DNA of 64,000 nucleotides, taken from the NCBI GenBank assembly GCA_039545295.1, contig BCIK01000032.1:157480-221479 (forward strand), given 5' to 3'. The DNA comes from Udeniomyces pyricola (lineage: Eukaryota > Basidiomycota > Tremellomycetes > Cystofilobasidiales > Mrakiaceae). Below are positions 24,801 to 34,363 of the stretch, piece after piece. The notes beneath the pieces are model-generated. The model was not told the origin of the DNA, ran no database searches, and saw only the letters and a list, made by a program, of their open reading frames with translations. Numbering within the stretch: position 1 is the first letter of the stretch; every line of letters starts with the position of its first letter. The position numbers and the translations under genes are program-made.

Positions 24801-26041
24801 AAAAAAAAAAACAATTCCACAAGGGTTAGTCGTTTAAGCTCTTTTGGTCGGTTGGACACATTCTGACCCTCGATTCGAGGCACGTTTGATGGAGGGCATC
24901 GAGCGTGTTTCCAAGAACTGATCAACAAGAATAGTTTTGATAATGACGCACAATAACTAGCTCGTTCAGCCAATTCACACTGCATGTGCCGTATGGTTTC
25001 AAAGCGCAAAGTTGTCAATCAGCTACCAAGACGACCCATAACGCAGACATGTCAACCAGACACCTCAAAAACGGCATAACAAGGAAGAAATCCCTCACGA
25101 GGCTGCGGAAAACAAAGAAGGAAACAACCAGCAAGAACCGGCCAGACGTTAGCATATTGGCTATTCTCTGGGAGTCAAACGATCTTGTCGGCCCTGCTCA
25201 TGCGTTGCTCCCCGAATATCTCCCATCACGTTCCAAGTAAAGGACGTCCATCGGCCTCGATAATTTTCCCCAGCGAGCACCAGACGGACGTGTCCGAGCA
25301 GGAAAGCGAGATGGGATCTTTGTTATCCTTTTTGGAAAGGAAGAGAAACTGCAAGGTCAATCAACTTACCAAACGACGTAAGCCACCCAAGACACGCTAG
25401 CCGAAACCAATCTAAATCAAAAACAACCCCCCAAAAAAAAGAAGAATACAAGAAGACATTCCCAATGTTATTATCAGCCTATATGCTCCTCATCTCGTTC
25501 GTTCGTTTAACCAAACGAATATTTGAAGGGAGGGAAGGGGGGGGGGGGGAATCCAGAAAAGAAACGTACCGCAACGTAGCTTTCTCTTCCGGTGTAGGTT
25601 CCCGTCCATCAGCGTCTTCCTCATCAAACGACGGGGCCAGTTCTCCTCCATTCAACAACCCCTTCTCCCTCTTCTCATCATCCACACTCGATGTCGCTTC
25701 CAACGGGCTCTCGATCTCCTTCGTAGGCTCGACGATCTCGAGGAGTGGAGGCGCGAGCGTGTATTCGGATGAAACCTCGATAGGGGCGATGGTTGGTGGT
25801 GATGCAGAGTTGACGACTAGAGGGTCAAAACGTATAAAAAGGAGTTTTTTCCCAGAAATTGTCGTGTTGTCAAGGTTGATTGGGGATAAGGAAGACGTGG
25901 TGGGGCATTCGAGTTCCGAACGAAGTTGGTCGAAGCGAGGATATATCGGAAGAAAGTAGGCACGGAGCGTCAGAACCTTGGATGATCGGTCAAGTTGGAC
26001 ATCAAGAGAGGGGGATGGATGTGCAGAAGGAATGTACCCAT
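21831..26041 (-). CDS. PTR2: Proton-coupled oligopeptide transporter (POT/PTR2 family)
   Basis: This protein imports di- and tripeptides across the plasma membrane with protons. The start is a 4-nt coding exon (26038-26041, ATG G) joined to 25570-25816. An acidic cytosolic N terminus (PIEVSSEYTLAPP, GREPTPEEKATLR) comes first. Helix 1 is rebuilt from exons 25370-25411, a 4-nt microexon at 25099-25102, 24952-24979 and 24511-24791, giving VSWVAYVVCLCELAERASYYG. That contains the family ExxER...YYG motif, with Ala where Phe is usual. Later exons encode AALGLGIRAAQGIKQTFNF, PILGGVLSDTYTGKF, LALGTGAIKSTIGPLV, the large cytosolic loop with WVSKRLVKIPPKR, IFAFMPVYQLADGG, RGIDFSPVKRICVGYF, CGYYATNCP and AIAELLIAVASFELA. 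It ends with a short polar tail, QLSRSSRA and stop. Around twelve helices are expected. Neighbours give no functional hint. Confidence 0.93.
25099..25102 (-). other. PTR2: 4-nt microexon of PTR2
   Basis: On the coding strand CCTC lies between ttgttttccgcag and gtgagg, both strong splice sites. The exon before ends in phase 2 (TG) and the exon after begins in phase 0 (TGT GAA TTG), so the direct junction breaks the frame. Adding CCTC gives TGC CTC and restores the usual 8-residue spacing between the helix-1 Trp and the ExxER motif. Confidence 0.8.
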
Positions 26042-27869
26042 GACGACTGTCGAGAATCTCAACAAGCGAAAGAGAGAAGGGGATAGGGGGGGGGGTGGTA
26101 TAACGTCGAGTGTAGCTAGTTAAAGCAAAGATCGTCGAAAGGCCTCATGATATATTCTTTCCGTGAGATTTCCTCGTCGTCGTCGATGGCGCCATAGCAG
26201 AATATCGTGGGGTATGTTTGATCAGGACTAGTTGGACCATATCGGGGTGTGTGGGGGAGGAAATATCGAGAGGCAAGCCCGGCCCCAACCCATCCAACCA
26301 GGGGGCATGCACGCATGGATACAGAGGTAAGGGAAATTCCAACGGCCGTTCCTTTGTCCGTCGGTGTTTTCGAAAGGGGTGTGATCTGTGAGCCTGGGTG
26401 AGCGAATCGTGTGGAGAAAAGAACGAGGTCGTGCGGGGGAAGGGGGGAAAGAGGGGGGAGGGGGGGGGGAAGCAGAACCAGATCGCCCGTGTATAATTAA
26501 CCACTGCAGCGAACCCAGCTGCGGGCGAGGGGACATGATACATGATCGAATGATTTCATGATCGGCGAACCAGCGAACGCACCATCACTCATCCATGACG
26601 ATCGCGATCCTATAAACATCATATCATACAAGCCAAAGGCAATTCGGAGTACTGCAACGTGCATCTTGGCTTTAGCATTAAATTATAAGTGCTCGTTCCG
26701 GCCCTCGACTCGTCAACATACGCCGCAGACACGTGGTAAAGAATCCGCCGTTTAGACCAAAACCTCCGATCATGACGTCGTACAATCCTTATATGAGGCT
26801 TGCAGCAGCTTGCAGATCATCAGATATGTATCTGCTGCACAAATCCAAGCTGCATGTTATGTTCTGACGTGCGGTCTCAAAGATTCGAATTGAAGGCGCT
26901 GGACTGATCATCGACCAGCTATAGCACAACTCATATTGACCGACCATGACCTCAGAAGTAGCAGGTTGAGCATGCACCACGTAGACTCAAGCTGTCCAGA
27001 CATGTCCAACTGCACCCCCACGCGAGCGGGCGGGTGATATGGCATCAAAGAAAAGAAGAAAACCCACTGGGAGAGGCAAAGCGGGACATGCAGACACAAG
27101 ACTCGGGAGAAAAGCTACAGTGAAGTGGAGATGCCAGAGGCAAAGTTCGCAGACGAAGGAAACGAAGAAAAGAAAGAAGGGGGGAGGAAAGGAGGCGAGG
27201 GGGAAGGCGGAAAACCCTACGAGAGCAAAGGAAGGAACAACGAGAAGAAGTCGGTTAGAAGATGTACGCGATACATGTTGGAATGGGAGGATGGATGGGA
27301 TGTCTGGCTTGATCAGTGAAACAGAACAAAGCAAACTAAAGAGACAAAGAGACAGAGAGAGAAAGGAAAGAAGAAGAAGAAAACATCAAACTAAAGTGGA
27401 AAAGAACCCCAAGGAGGATCCACGAAGCAAGAAAAGAGAGAAGATAAATGATAGAGAAGCGGAGAAGCGAAGAAGGGTCGATGGTAAATGTAGAGAGCCA
27501 GGTGTATGTTCGGTACAGGCTATCAGGGAGGTTGATGACGGAGTTGACCACACACAAAAAAATGATTCAAATCCGATTGGGGAAACGAAAGGGATGGACG
27601 ATCAAAGAACATGCTGTGCGAGATGTACTGCAAACGGAAAGAATACAGCCACACTGAGTGCCACATGAAGAGTGATCGCGATGCCATGTAGTTACTCCCC
27701 CATATTCCTGCTCATCTATCCCTTCCGTCTCGTTGCGAACAAATGGACAGAGACCCGAACCCCATCTGACACCTCTCTCGATCTATTCCCCCCCCCCTCT
27801 TTCTCCCCCACCTCTCCTCACCGTCCCGATACTTCCTCCTCCCGCTTCAATCAGACCCGTCTTGAAGCC
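26042..27869. other. Intergenic region with no supportable gene
   Basis: About 1.8 kb upstream of PTR2 and downstream of the orphan gene. It contains poly-G (26083-26096, 26457-26470) and a long A/G-rich stretch on the plus strand (27030-27480). Several overlapping ORFs exist, but all are Lys/Arg/Glu-rich or Ser/Phe-rich low-complexity translations of purine or pyrimidine tracts, with no recognised domain. The PTR2 promoter must be in the left part. Confidence 0.65.
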
Positions 27870-28745
27870 TCACTTGGTATCCCATTTGAACGGAGCCGAA
27901 TCGAGCCCTGGCGTGAGAGCCATCTGGGACGACTCGACGACTCGCTTGACCTTGATCGCAAGAGGGGCAGTCTGAGAGATGGGATCTTGCGGTGGGTTCG
28001 AGGCGTCTGCTAGGAGCGGAGACGGCGGATTGACATAGGCCAGGGGTGATGTAATAGATGGATAAAATCACGAGGGCACGTATAGGAGAGAACAAAAAAG
28101 AGGGGGGGGGGAGGAAAAAAAAACGATGCGACGAGGCAAGGTTGGGCCAGGAAGATGATGTTCGATCGTTTGTATCAGCCACTGAGATGCATACACACGC
28201 TCGCAAGGGATCATGGATGGGTTCAAAAGCACACCGGATAGTGGTAGGGATATGAAAGACTCGGAATTGAATCCGCCTCTTTTGGGTCGATGTCGTGTGA
28301 GCGAGAGCGAGCGTCGGGACCAGCCGGGCCAAAGCAACCAGGCAGGACACAAGCGAGCGAGCAAAAGGAAAGGCGGAAGGGGGGGGGGGGGGACAGAGAT
28401 CTCATTCGATTCTTCACACTAACCTGGCAGAGTAGTACTCGTTGAGCTGTCCTCTTCTTCTTCAACCGTCTCACCAAGTCCACCTTCCTTGGTCCCAACG
28501 GCCTTCTTGATCTCTTCGCGGGAACCGGCGCTTCTCTGAGACGCATCGCTGGCGCTCCGGCTTCCTCTCCTGCCCGAGTCACCAAACGCCTTCTCCGGGT
28601 CGAACGGCGGAGGGTTCTTGACTGAGGGATCGGAGGATGAGGTGTTGGAGAGACGCCGTTGGTGCTCCGAGTTGGTGAAAGAGGAGGAAGGCGCGCCGAA
28701 GTTGGCAGAAGAGAGGACAGGGGGAAGAAGGTTGACCTCGGACAT
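27870..28745 (-). CDS. Small acidic Ser-rich orphan protein
   Basis: Two exons (28424-28745 and 27870-28006) with good splice sites (donor gttagt, acceptor tcctagcag) give 459 nt, i.e. 152 residues. I do not recognise the family. The protein starts MSEVNLLPPVLSSANFG and has a Ser/Asn/Pro-rich middle with FDPEKAFGDSGRRGSRSASD. An acidic stretch (TVEEEEDSSTSTT) follows, and the C-terminal block APLAIKVKRVVESSQM ends ...PFKWDTK and stop. No signal peptide or membrane helix is seen. The Arg-Gly-Ser-Arg-Ser stretch could be a phosphorylation or nucleic-acid-contact region (inference). The start codon is preceded by a long poly-G/purine 5' region on the plus strand. The clean frame across the intron and codon-like composition support a real gene. 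Confidence 0.65.
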
Positions 28746-30243
28746 GGTGATCGATAGCGCGAGATGGGGTTTGGTTAGGGGAGTAAGTGTTTGAAGAACG
28801 GACGGTTGGTGATTGAAGTGTGGAGTGAGCTGATGATGAGAGGAGACGTTGACGTGAGGTGATGGGGGGGGGGAAGGGGGGGGGGGGGGTGGGGGGGAGT
28901 AGTGGGAAAGGTGGAGGGGGGGGGGGGGGGGGAAGGGGAGGAAGTAAGTGATGGGCAACTAGAAGAAGGGGGGGAAAGGGGAGGGGGACCGGGAGAAGGA
29001 AGCTGAGTGCTGGCGCAGAGGTCGGGCCGGTCAGAGAATGACAAGGAAAACTCGCTTGACGTCATCCGTTTTCCCCCTCAATTCCACCCTTCGGTTCGAC
29101 GATCCTTGTTGTACCATGCATGCTTGCACCCCACATCTACAACGAATATATAACTGCTGCCTTTCGGATATATTTCCCAACTCCACCACGTTGCATAGTA
29201 GTACAGCAAACACGACTATCACGTACAAAGCAGTCCAAACAATCGACTGGTCTCATCGTTGTTCCAGCTGATTTATTGCAGTGCCGCCAGTAGCGCCGTT
29301 GATCTGAATGCATGACAACCGACGGACTCGGCGCTCTCCCTCCAATTTCTTTGTCTCTCTCTGTCTCGGCTAGTCTCAGCTCGTTCGCTCGCCCACTCGT
29401 GATGAGGTTCATTTGTCATTGACACAATCAACATGTCCATCATCCATCTGTCTCCGACCACCCATGCGTCCGGCTTCTCTCTTTCGACGTACCGGGTCTG
29501 CATATACCCGCCGCATACATTTCGATCCGACGAACGATAAATGTATTCACATGATGTTGATCATCTGCATGATGTTGCATACATGCGATTTAGTCCGGTC
29601 CCCGCACAACACATAGTACATAAGAGTATACGGCACGGCTGTGCATACAATGGATGTATAAGCCATTTCGTTCCTCATCTCAATTGAAGTGGATGACATT
29701 AGGGAGTTTGATATATATATATATATATATATCGTGGAATCTCGCAAACACTAAGGATACTGGAGAAGAGAAAACGAATGCCGGGTTCGGGTTGGATGAA
29801 TCGAGAGGCAGGAGGGGAAAAAGGAGGAATGCATGAGGGGGGGGGGGGGGGGACTAAAATGTTGAGTCGGAACACACATGGATGGAGAGTAAGATGGAAG
29901 AGAAACGAAACAGCGAGAGTAGGAAGAGAAGAAAAGGGTTGAAGATATATATAGAGAGAGAGAGAGAAAGAGAAGGAGAAAGATGTGAGAGATCAAGGAC
30001 GAGTCGACGATGGCTGTGCCAAAAGGTTAGAAGAGGCGCATGGACTAAGCGAGAGAGGGAATAAGAGGACATCAAAGTTGACGGCGGAAGCGAGGTGATG
30101 ATAGGGGAAGTGCCAAGAGTTTGAGACGACGCAAGGAGAACGAAGAAGAAGGGGAAGGGGTCAAGAAGGCGAAATCTGAACCATCCAGGACAGTGACCTC
30201 CTCGCCGCCCGATATTTTGTTCCATCTTAGAGCTGCTCTTCTA
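28746..30243. other. Intergenic region with poly-G tracts and (AT)n
   Basis: About 1.5 kb between the orphan gene start and the FIS1 stop. It contains G runs near 28865-28889 and 28918-28932, a (TA)n run around 29711-29733, a G run at 29837-29852 and a purine-rich stretch 29880-30060, which is the FIS1 3' flank. No supportable gene is seen. Confidence 0.7.
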
Positions 30244-31579
30244 CTACTTCTGGTGTCGCGTGCTACGGAAGATAGAAGCGGCAACGACAGTGGCGACGGC
30301 AACGACTCCACCAGCGATGGCCATGCCAATGTAACCCTCTGTGTGCGACGCGAATATGAACGAAAGGACACGAAAGGAGAGGATTTAGCTACGGGTTGTG
30401 TCGATAGATGAGACATGTGGAAGTCCTTATAACAAAGAATGCTTAGAAGTCAGTCCTTGATCATTCGAATGGGAGTCGTACCTTTGGCGACGCCGGCTTC
30501 GATGAGGGAATTGAGACTCTGGGCTTGCATATTCGTAGGCTCTTTGCTCAACAGCAAGTCTATTTTTTTTTGAGGGTACAAGAAGACCCATCCAAGAAAT
30601 GGGCGACGTTGAAAGGATATTAGCTTCAGCATGGCCGGAAATCATACATCAGAGACATGTATGCGTGTGTCAGATAGACAAGGCAATGGGAAGGGGAAGG
30701 GAGGAGAAAGGTTGCAAGTCCACGCACCATTGAAGCGTTTCGCGTGCTCCCAATTACCAAGCTTGTAGTATCCCAGGGCGAGGTAGTACAGGCACTCTCT
30801 GCGTCGCAAAGGCTCAGCAGCGTAAATCTCTTGAGCACGCAAGAGGAAGATGACCAGAAATGTGGGAAACCAAGAATGGAATGTTGGTGAGCGACTGCGA
30901 GACATGGACCGGGTAGAGACAAATCGAGACTGAGGCCACGGGTTTAAGCCACGCTGGATCGATTCATCGGAGGATGACTGGAGATTCGACTACAAGCGCA
31001 CACTCGGGATGACTTTTGAATGGATCTGATGTAGCTGACAGACGATGACGCGAGGATAGGAGGATCTGATCCAACTTGGGATCGGTCCGCTCAAGTCCGC
31101 GAGGGGTCGAACTGCCTACTTCGCGTGTGGACGATATGTGTCTGAGGACGATGAGGTGTTGCACACTCCCTCTTTGTTCAACTTCACAACCAAGGATGCC
31201 ACGTAATTCTGGCCCAGACGCGAGGTGGAAGCATACAGATCGATGTGGAAGGCATGATGACGGGCGGGCACGAACCAGACTCGCTCGTCCAAGCGATTGA
31301 CTAACCTTGAAGCAACTTGACCCCCTCCATCTGAAGTGACTTGGCGTCACTCTTGACGAGACCCCAAGAGTAGTTGAACTTTGTCTGGACAGAGACGTGG
31401 GAGGTGTGAAGCTCCTTTTCGTATTGGCGTTTGAGGACATCTAAGTGGGCAGGAGGGGAAGTCAGCGCAGGAAGTTGGGTGGGGTCCGCGCATGGTTGGT
31501 CGGATTAGTGGGACTGACCGAGCTCCTGATACGAGAGGGGCTGCTCAGCATCTGCGGCGTAAGGAAGATCAGTGGGCAT
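30244..31579 (-). CDS. FIS1: Mitochondrial fission protein Fis1
   Basis: This tail-anchored mitochondrial outer-membrane adaptor recruits the fission machinery (Dnm1 through Mdv1-type adaptors in yeast). Five exons (31519-31579, 31306-31440, 30728-30829, 30482-30559, 30244-30338) sum to 471 nt, giving 156 residues, the usual size. Motifs in order: [39 protein letters not shown], the conserved second TPR helix [19 protein letters not shown], then [17 protein letters not shown]-terminal helix [20 protein letters not shown] follows, with a short basic tail RSTRHQK typical of outer-membrane tail anchors. Every intron has a normal GT-AG border. It diverges from the CUE5-like gene across 318 bp. 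Confidence 0.97.
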
Positions 31580-31897
31580 GTTGGTGAGGGAGCGTTTAGA
31601 GGTGGTGGGTGGGACGATGAACTGATGAACGATGCCGCTAGATACCGGTTAACGTTTAACGCTGATGAACGGTTGGGTTACGTACGCTATTACTCATGAC
31701 TTGGGGCGTGTTCGGTTGTGTTCGGGTGCTCACTTTCCCCTTCACGTAATCGATAACTATCAATCGATTCGATATCGTCTGCCTAATACTACCTTGTAAC
31801 ATCAACCCTCGTCTACCCTTTGGCACTTACCACTCATCAGCCCATACATATCATCCGCTTCAACCTTTCCATCTATCCTCCCCCACATCCAAACTAC
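31580..31897. promoter_or_regulatory. Divergent promoter, FIS1 and CUE5-like gene
   Basis: These 318 bp hold both start regions. They include an A/T-leaning central segment with overlapping cgat palindromes (atcaatcgattcgat near 31758-31775). No factor site is assigned. Confidence 0.55.
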
Positions 31898-34049
31898 ATG
31901 GCTCACCATCCGCCTTCAGACGACCCCAAGATCGCCTCGCTTCGAGCCATCTTCCCTACTCTCGACCTCGCCGTCGTCCAAGCAGTCCTCGCACAGCACG
32001 ATGGCAACGAGGACCGGGCCGTCGAGAGTCTACTCTCCCTCACGGATGATACCTTTGTTCCTCCTGAGCGTCCAGGGGAAGATACTGTAAGTTCCCTGCC
32101 GGATTGACGCCCCCTTCATTCCAACGTTTCACACCCTGTCTAGCCGACGTCACTCACTATATCTCTCCCCCTTCTTTCACCATCTTTCTCTTTCCGCCTC
32201 AACCTGCGTCACTTCCAATCATTCGGATCCTACTTGCCGCTGTTACCAATAGCTACGAGCCCAAGCTGAGCTCGATGCTAGCTATGCCCGAGCCCTCGCC
32301 ATGGAAGAAGAGAACGCGATGGCTCAACAGCAACGGACCCGCAGCAGCCGACAGACCTCGGAGAGGGCTGCCGACCCACCTCTCGACCCATCCAACCTTC
32401 CCTATCAACCCCGGGTGCGGCGATCTCAGCGTGAGCATATGTCCTATGATGTTTGCCATTGTGGATCCTAGTCAGCCTGTGATGATTGACTGAAAAAAGC
32501 GCGCGCGCATGTAATCAATCGCCTTGCCTTACGACGTTATTTCCATCTCTCTCTCTTTCTCTGGCTATGTCTCTCTCGCGCTTGGCATGACAACCACTTT
32601 AGCCTCGCCTTACATACACAACCCTCCTGTCAAAAACTACAATAACTCGTACGACTACCACTACGGCTCAGATGCTACGCGTGAAGCTGACCAGCCCCAG
32701 CCCGGGCTCGAGGAGCGTTTCCAAAAGCTCGCTGTGACGGGCCAGCAGACGTTCAACACCTTTCTCAACAGCGGCTTCATGAAGGGCGTCAAGGACAAGG
32801 TTGCCTCGTGAGTTCCGAACATCATGACAGTAAAGGAGAAGCCGGTTGGATCTCATGTTTCAAGGGTCTCTTAGATATCTATCAATCTCACCCTGACCAC
32901 GCGCCCATCTCGCTTCCCATCGCATGCCCGATTGTACCCAGGGCAACGGCCGCCGCTACCCAACAACAGCCCGCTCGGCAAAACTCGGGCTCTCAGCACC
33001 CGTCCTCTCAATATGGCGGATCGTCATCGTCGTCTGCGTCGCCCTTGTATCCCTCCAATACGGCGCCTCGAACGCAGAACCCAGATTATCCGGCGAGCGA
33101 CTGGCAACTGCCTTCATCTACGCGCGAGACGCCTTCTTCATCCGGTTCGGTCCAATCTTTGCCTATCCTTTCCTGTTTGCTTTGAAAAGCGAAACAGTAA
33201 CGTTTTGAACACTCACTTCATACTCACGGACCATGCCAAATTCTTGATGCCCTTTTTTTTCCGCTTTTGTTCTTCTTTCATCCAGCCGCCTCGTCCATCA
33301 ACGTTTACCAACCTTCGTCGCAGTATCCGACACCCTCGGCGCCTCGGACGTTTGTCTCGCCCCCTACGTCGACTAGCAAGCGATCTGATGAGTTCTCGCA
33401 AGGAGGAGGAGGTCGACATTCCCCTTCGCTCTTTGCGACATCGCCGCCCTCGTCGGGTGCCCTGAGTAGCTCCCCTGGAGCGGCCGGCAAGATTGACTTT
33501 GGTGCGTCGGTCGAATCGGAGTTTTCTCCATATAGACATCGATTTCTTTTACGGGAAGTTTCTTCCGTATTTTGTCTGACACTCATCAGTGCGCGTTTAC
33601 TTCTTCTTCGTTAATCATGTTACGAACGATGGTTCCTCCTTTTCTCCCTCGGTCTCTCTCTCTCTCTCTCCCTCCTCCTTCCCCCTTTTCTTCCTCTGCG
33701 TGAATACTGGGTCGTGATTTTTGTTTCCTCCACATGGTCGATTGGGGTGGTAATAGCCAAACTTGGTCTCTTGCCCAAGCAAAAGATTTCGCTCGACGGC
33801 AAGGCGACGTCGGGCTCCGCTCCGACAACGTCGACGACCATCGCCGGTAGCAGTCCGATCGCTAGTCACACCAACGCTGGGGGACTAGGTGCGATGGACG
33901 GGAGTGCGGTTAAGAAGTTGACGGCGCAGGAGAAGCTGTCGGCCGAAGAGGAGAGGAAGAAGAAGGAACAAGGTAAAAAGGCGGATGAGGAAGAGGATGA
34001 CGAAGATGCGTTGGAGTATTCGGTCAACCCGTTCGAGGAGGGGAGGTAG
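31898..34049 (+). CDS. CUE5: CUE-domain ubiquitin-binding protein, Cue5-like
   Basis: Six exons (31898-32086, 32253-32430, 32603-32807, 32942-33144, 33286-33501, 33757-34049) sum to 1284 nt, 427 residues. The N-terminal CUE domain (residues about 8-52) reads LRAIFPTLDLAVVQAVLAQH with DRAVESLLSL. The FP and di-leucine-type features are the ubiquitin-contact elements of CUE domains. A Gln/Arg helix, an aromatic NSYDYHYGS segment, a helix LEERFQKLAVTGQQTFNTF and long Ser/Pro-rich disorder follow. The C terminus ends in a charged EEERKKKEQGKK helix and EYSVNPFEEG, resembling the end of yeast Cue5. Cue5 is a ubiquitin-binding autophagy receptor that binds Atg8; that role is inferred here from the CUE domain and tail. 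No clear Atg8-interacting motif was verified beyond the acidic EEDDEDALEYSV stretch. Confidence 0.85.
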
Positions 34050-34101
34050 CTAGCTAGCTATACAGTGAGGAGATGACTCGGAAGATGAGTTTGGAGCTGG
34101 A

Positions 34102-34103
<2 letters not shown>

Positions 34104-34143
<40 letters not shown>

Positions 34144-34170
34144 TTGTTGTTAATGATGATGATGATGATG
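34104..34170 (+). repeat. (GAT)n trinucleotide repeat, interrupted
   Basis: About 13 consecutive GAT/ATG triplets, then gttgttgtt, then more ATG triplets. The repeat lies just after the CUE5-like stop codon, so it is in the 3'UTR or spacer. Confidence 0.9.
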
Positions 34171-34363
34171 AATGATGGATGATACGATGGACAACATATA
34201 TAACAATTGAATGATGATGGATAGATAAAATATACTGGGCCAACAATGGATGAGCCTCAATAGGGAAGAATGAGGATGAAAGACATTGACCGACTCATCA
34301 TCGATTCCATCCATCACCTCAACCCCATCCCCATCCCCACCCCCCCTCCCTCCTTTCGATCCG

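Noticed and set aside
27039..27668. 209-codon plus-strand ORF, Lys/Arg/Glu-rich
   Set aside because: It translates a purine-rich tract, shows no domain or splice logic, and resembles other artefact ORFs in A/G-rich spacers.
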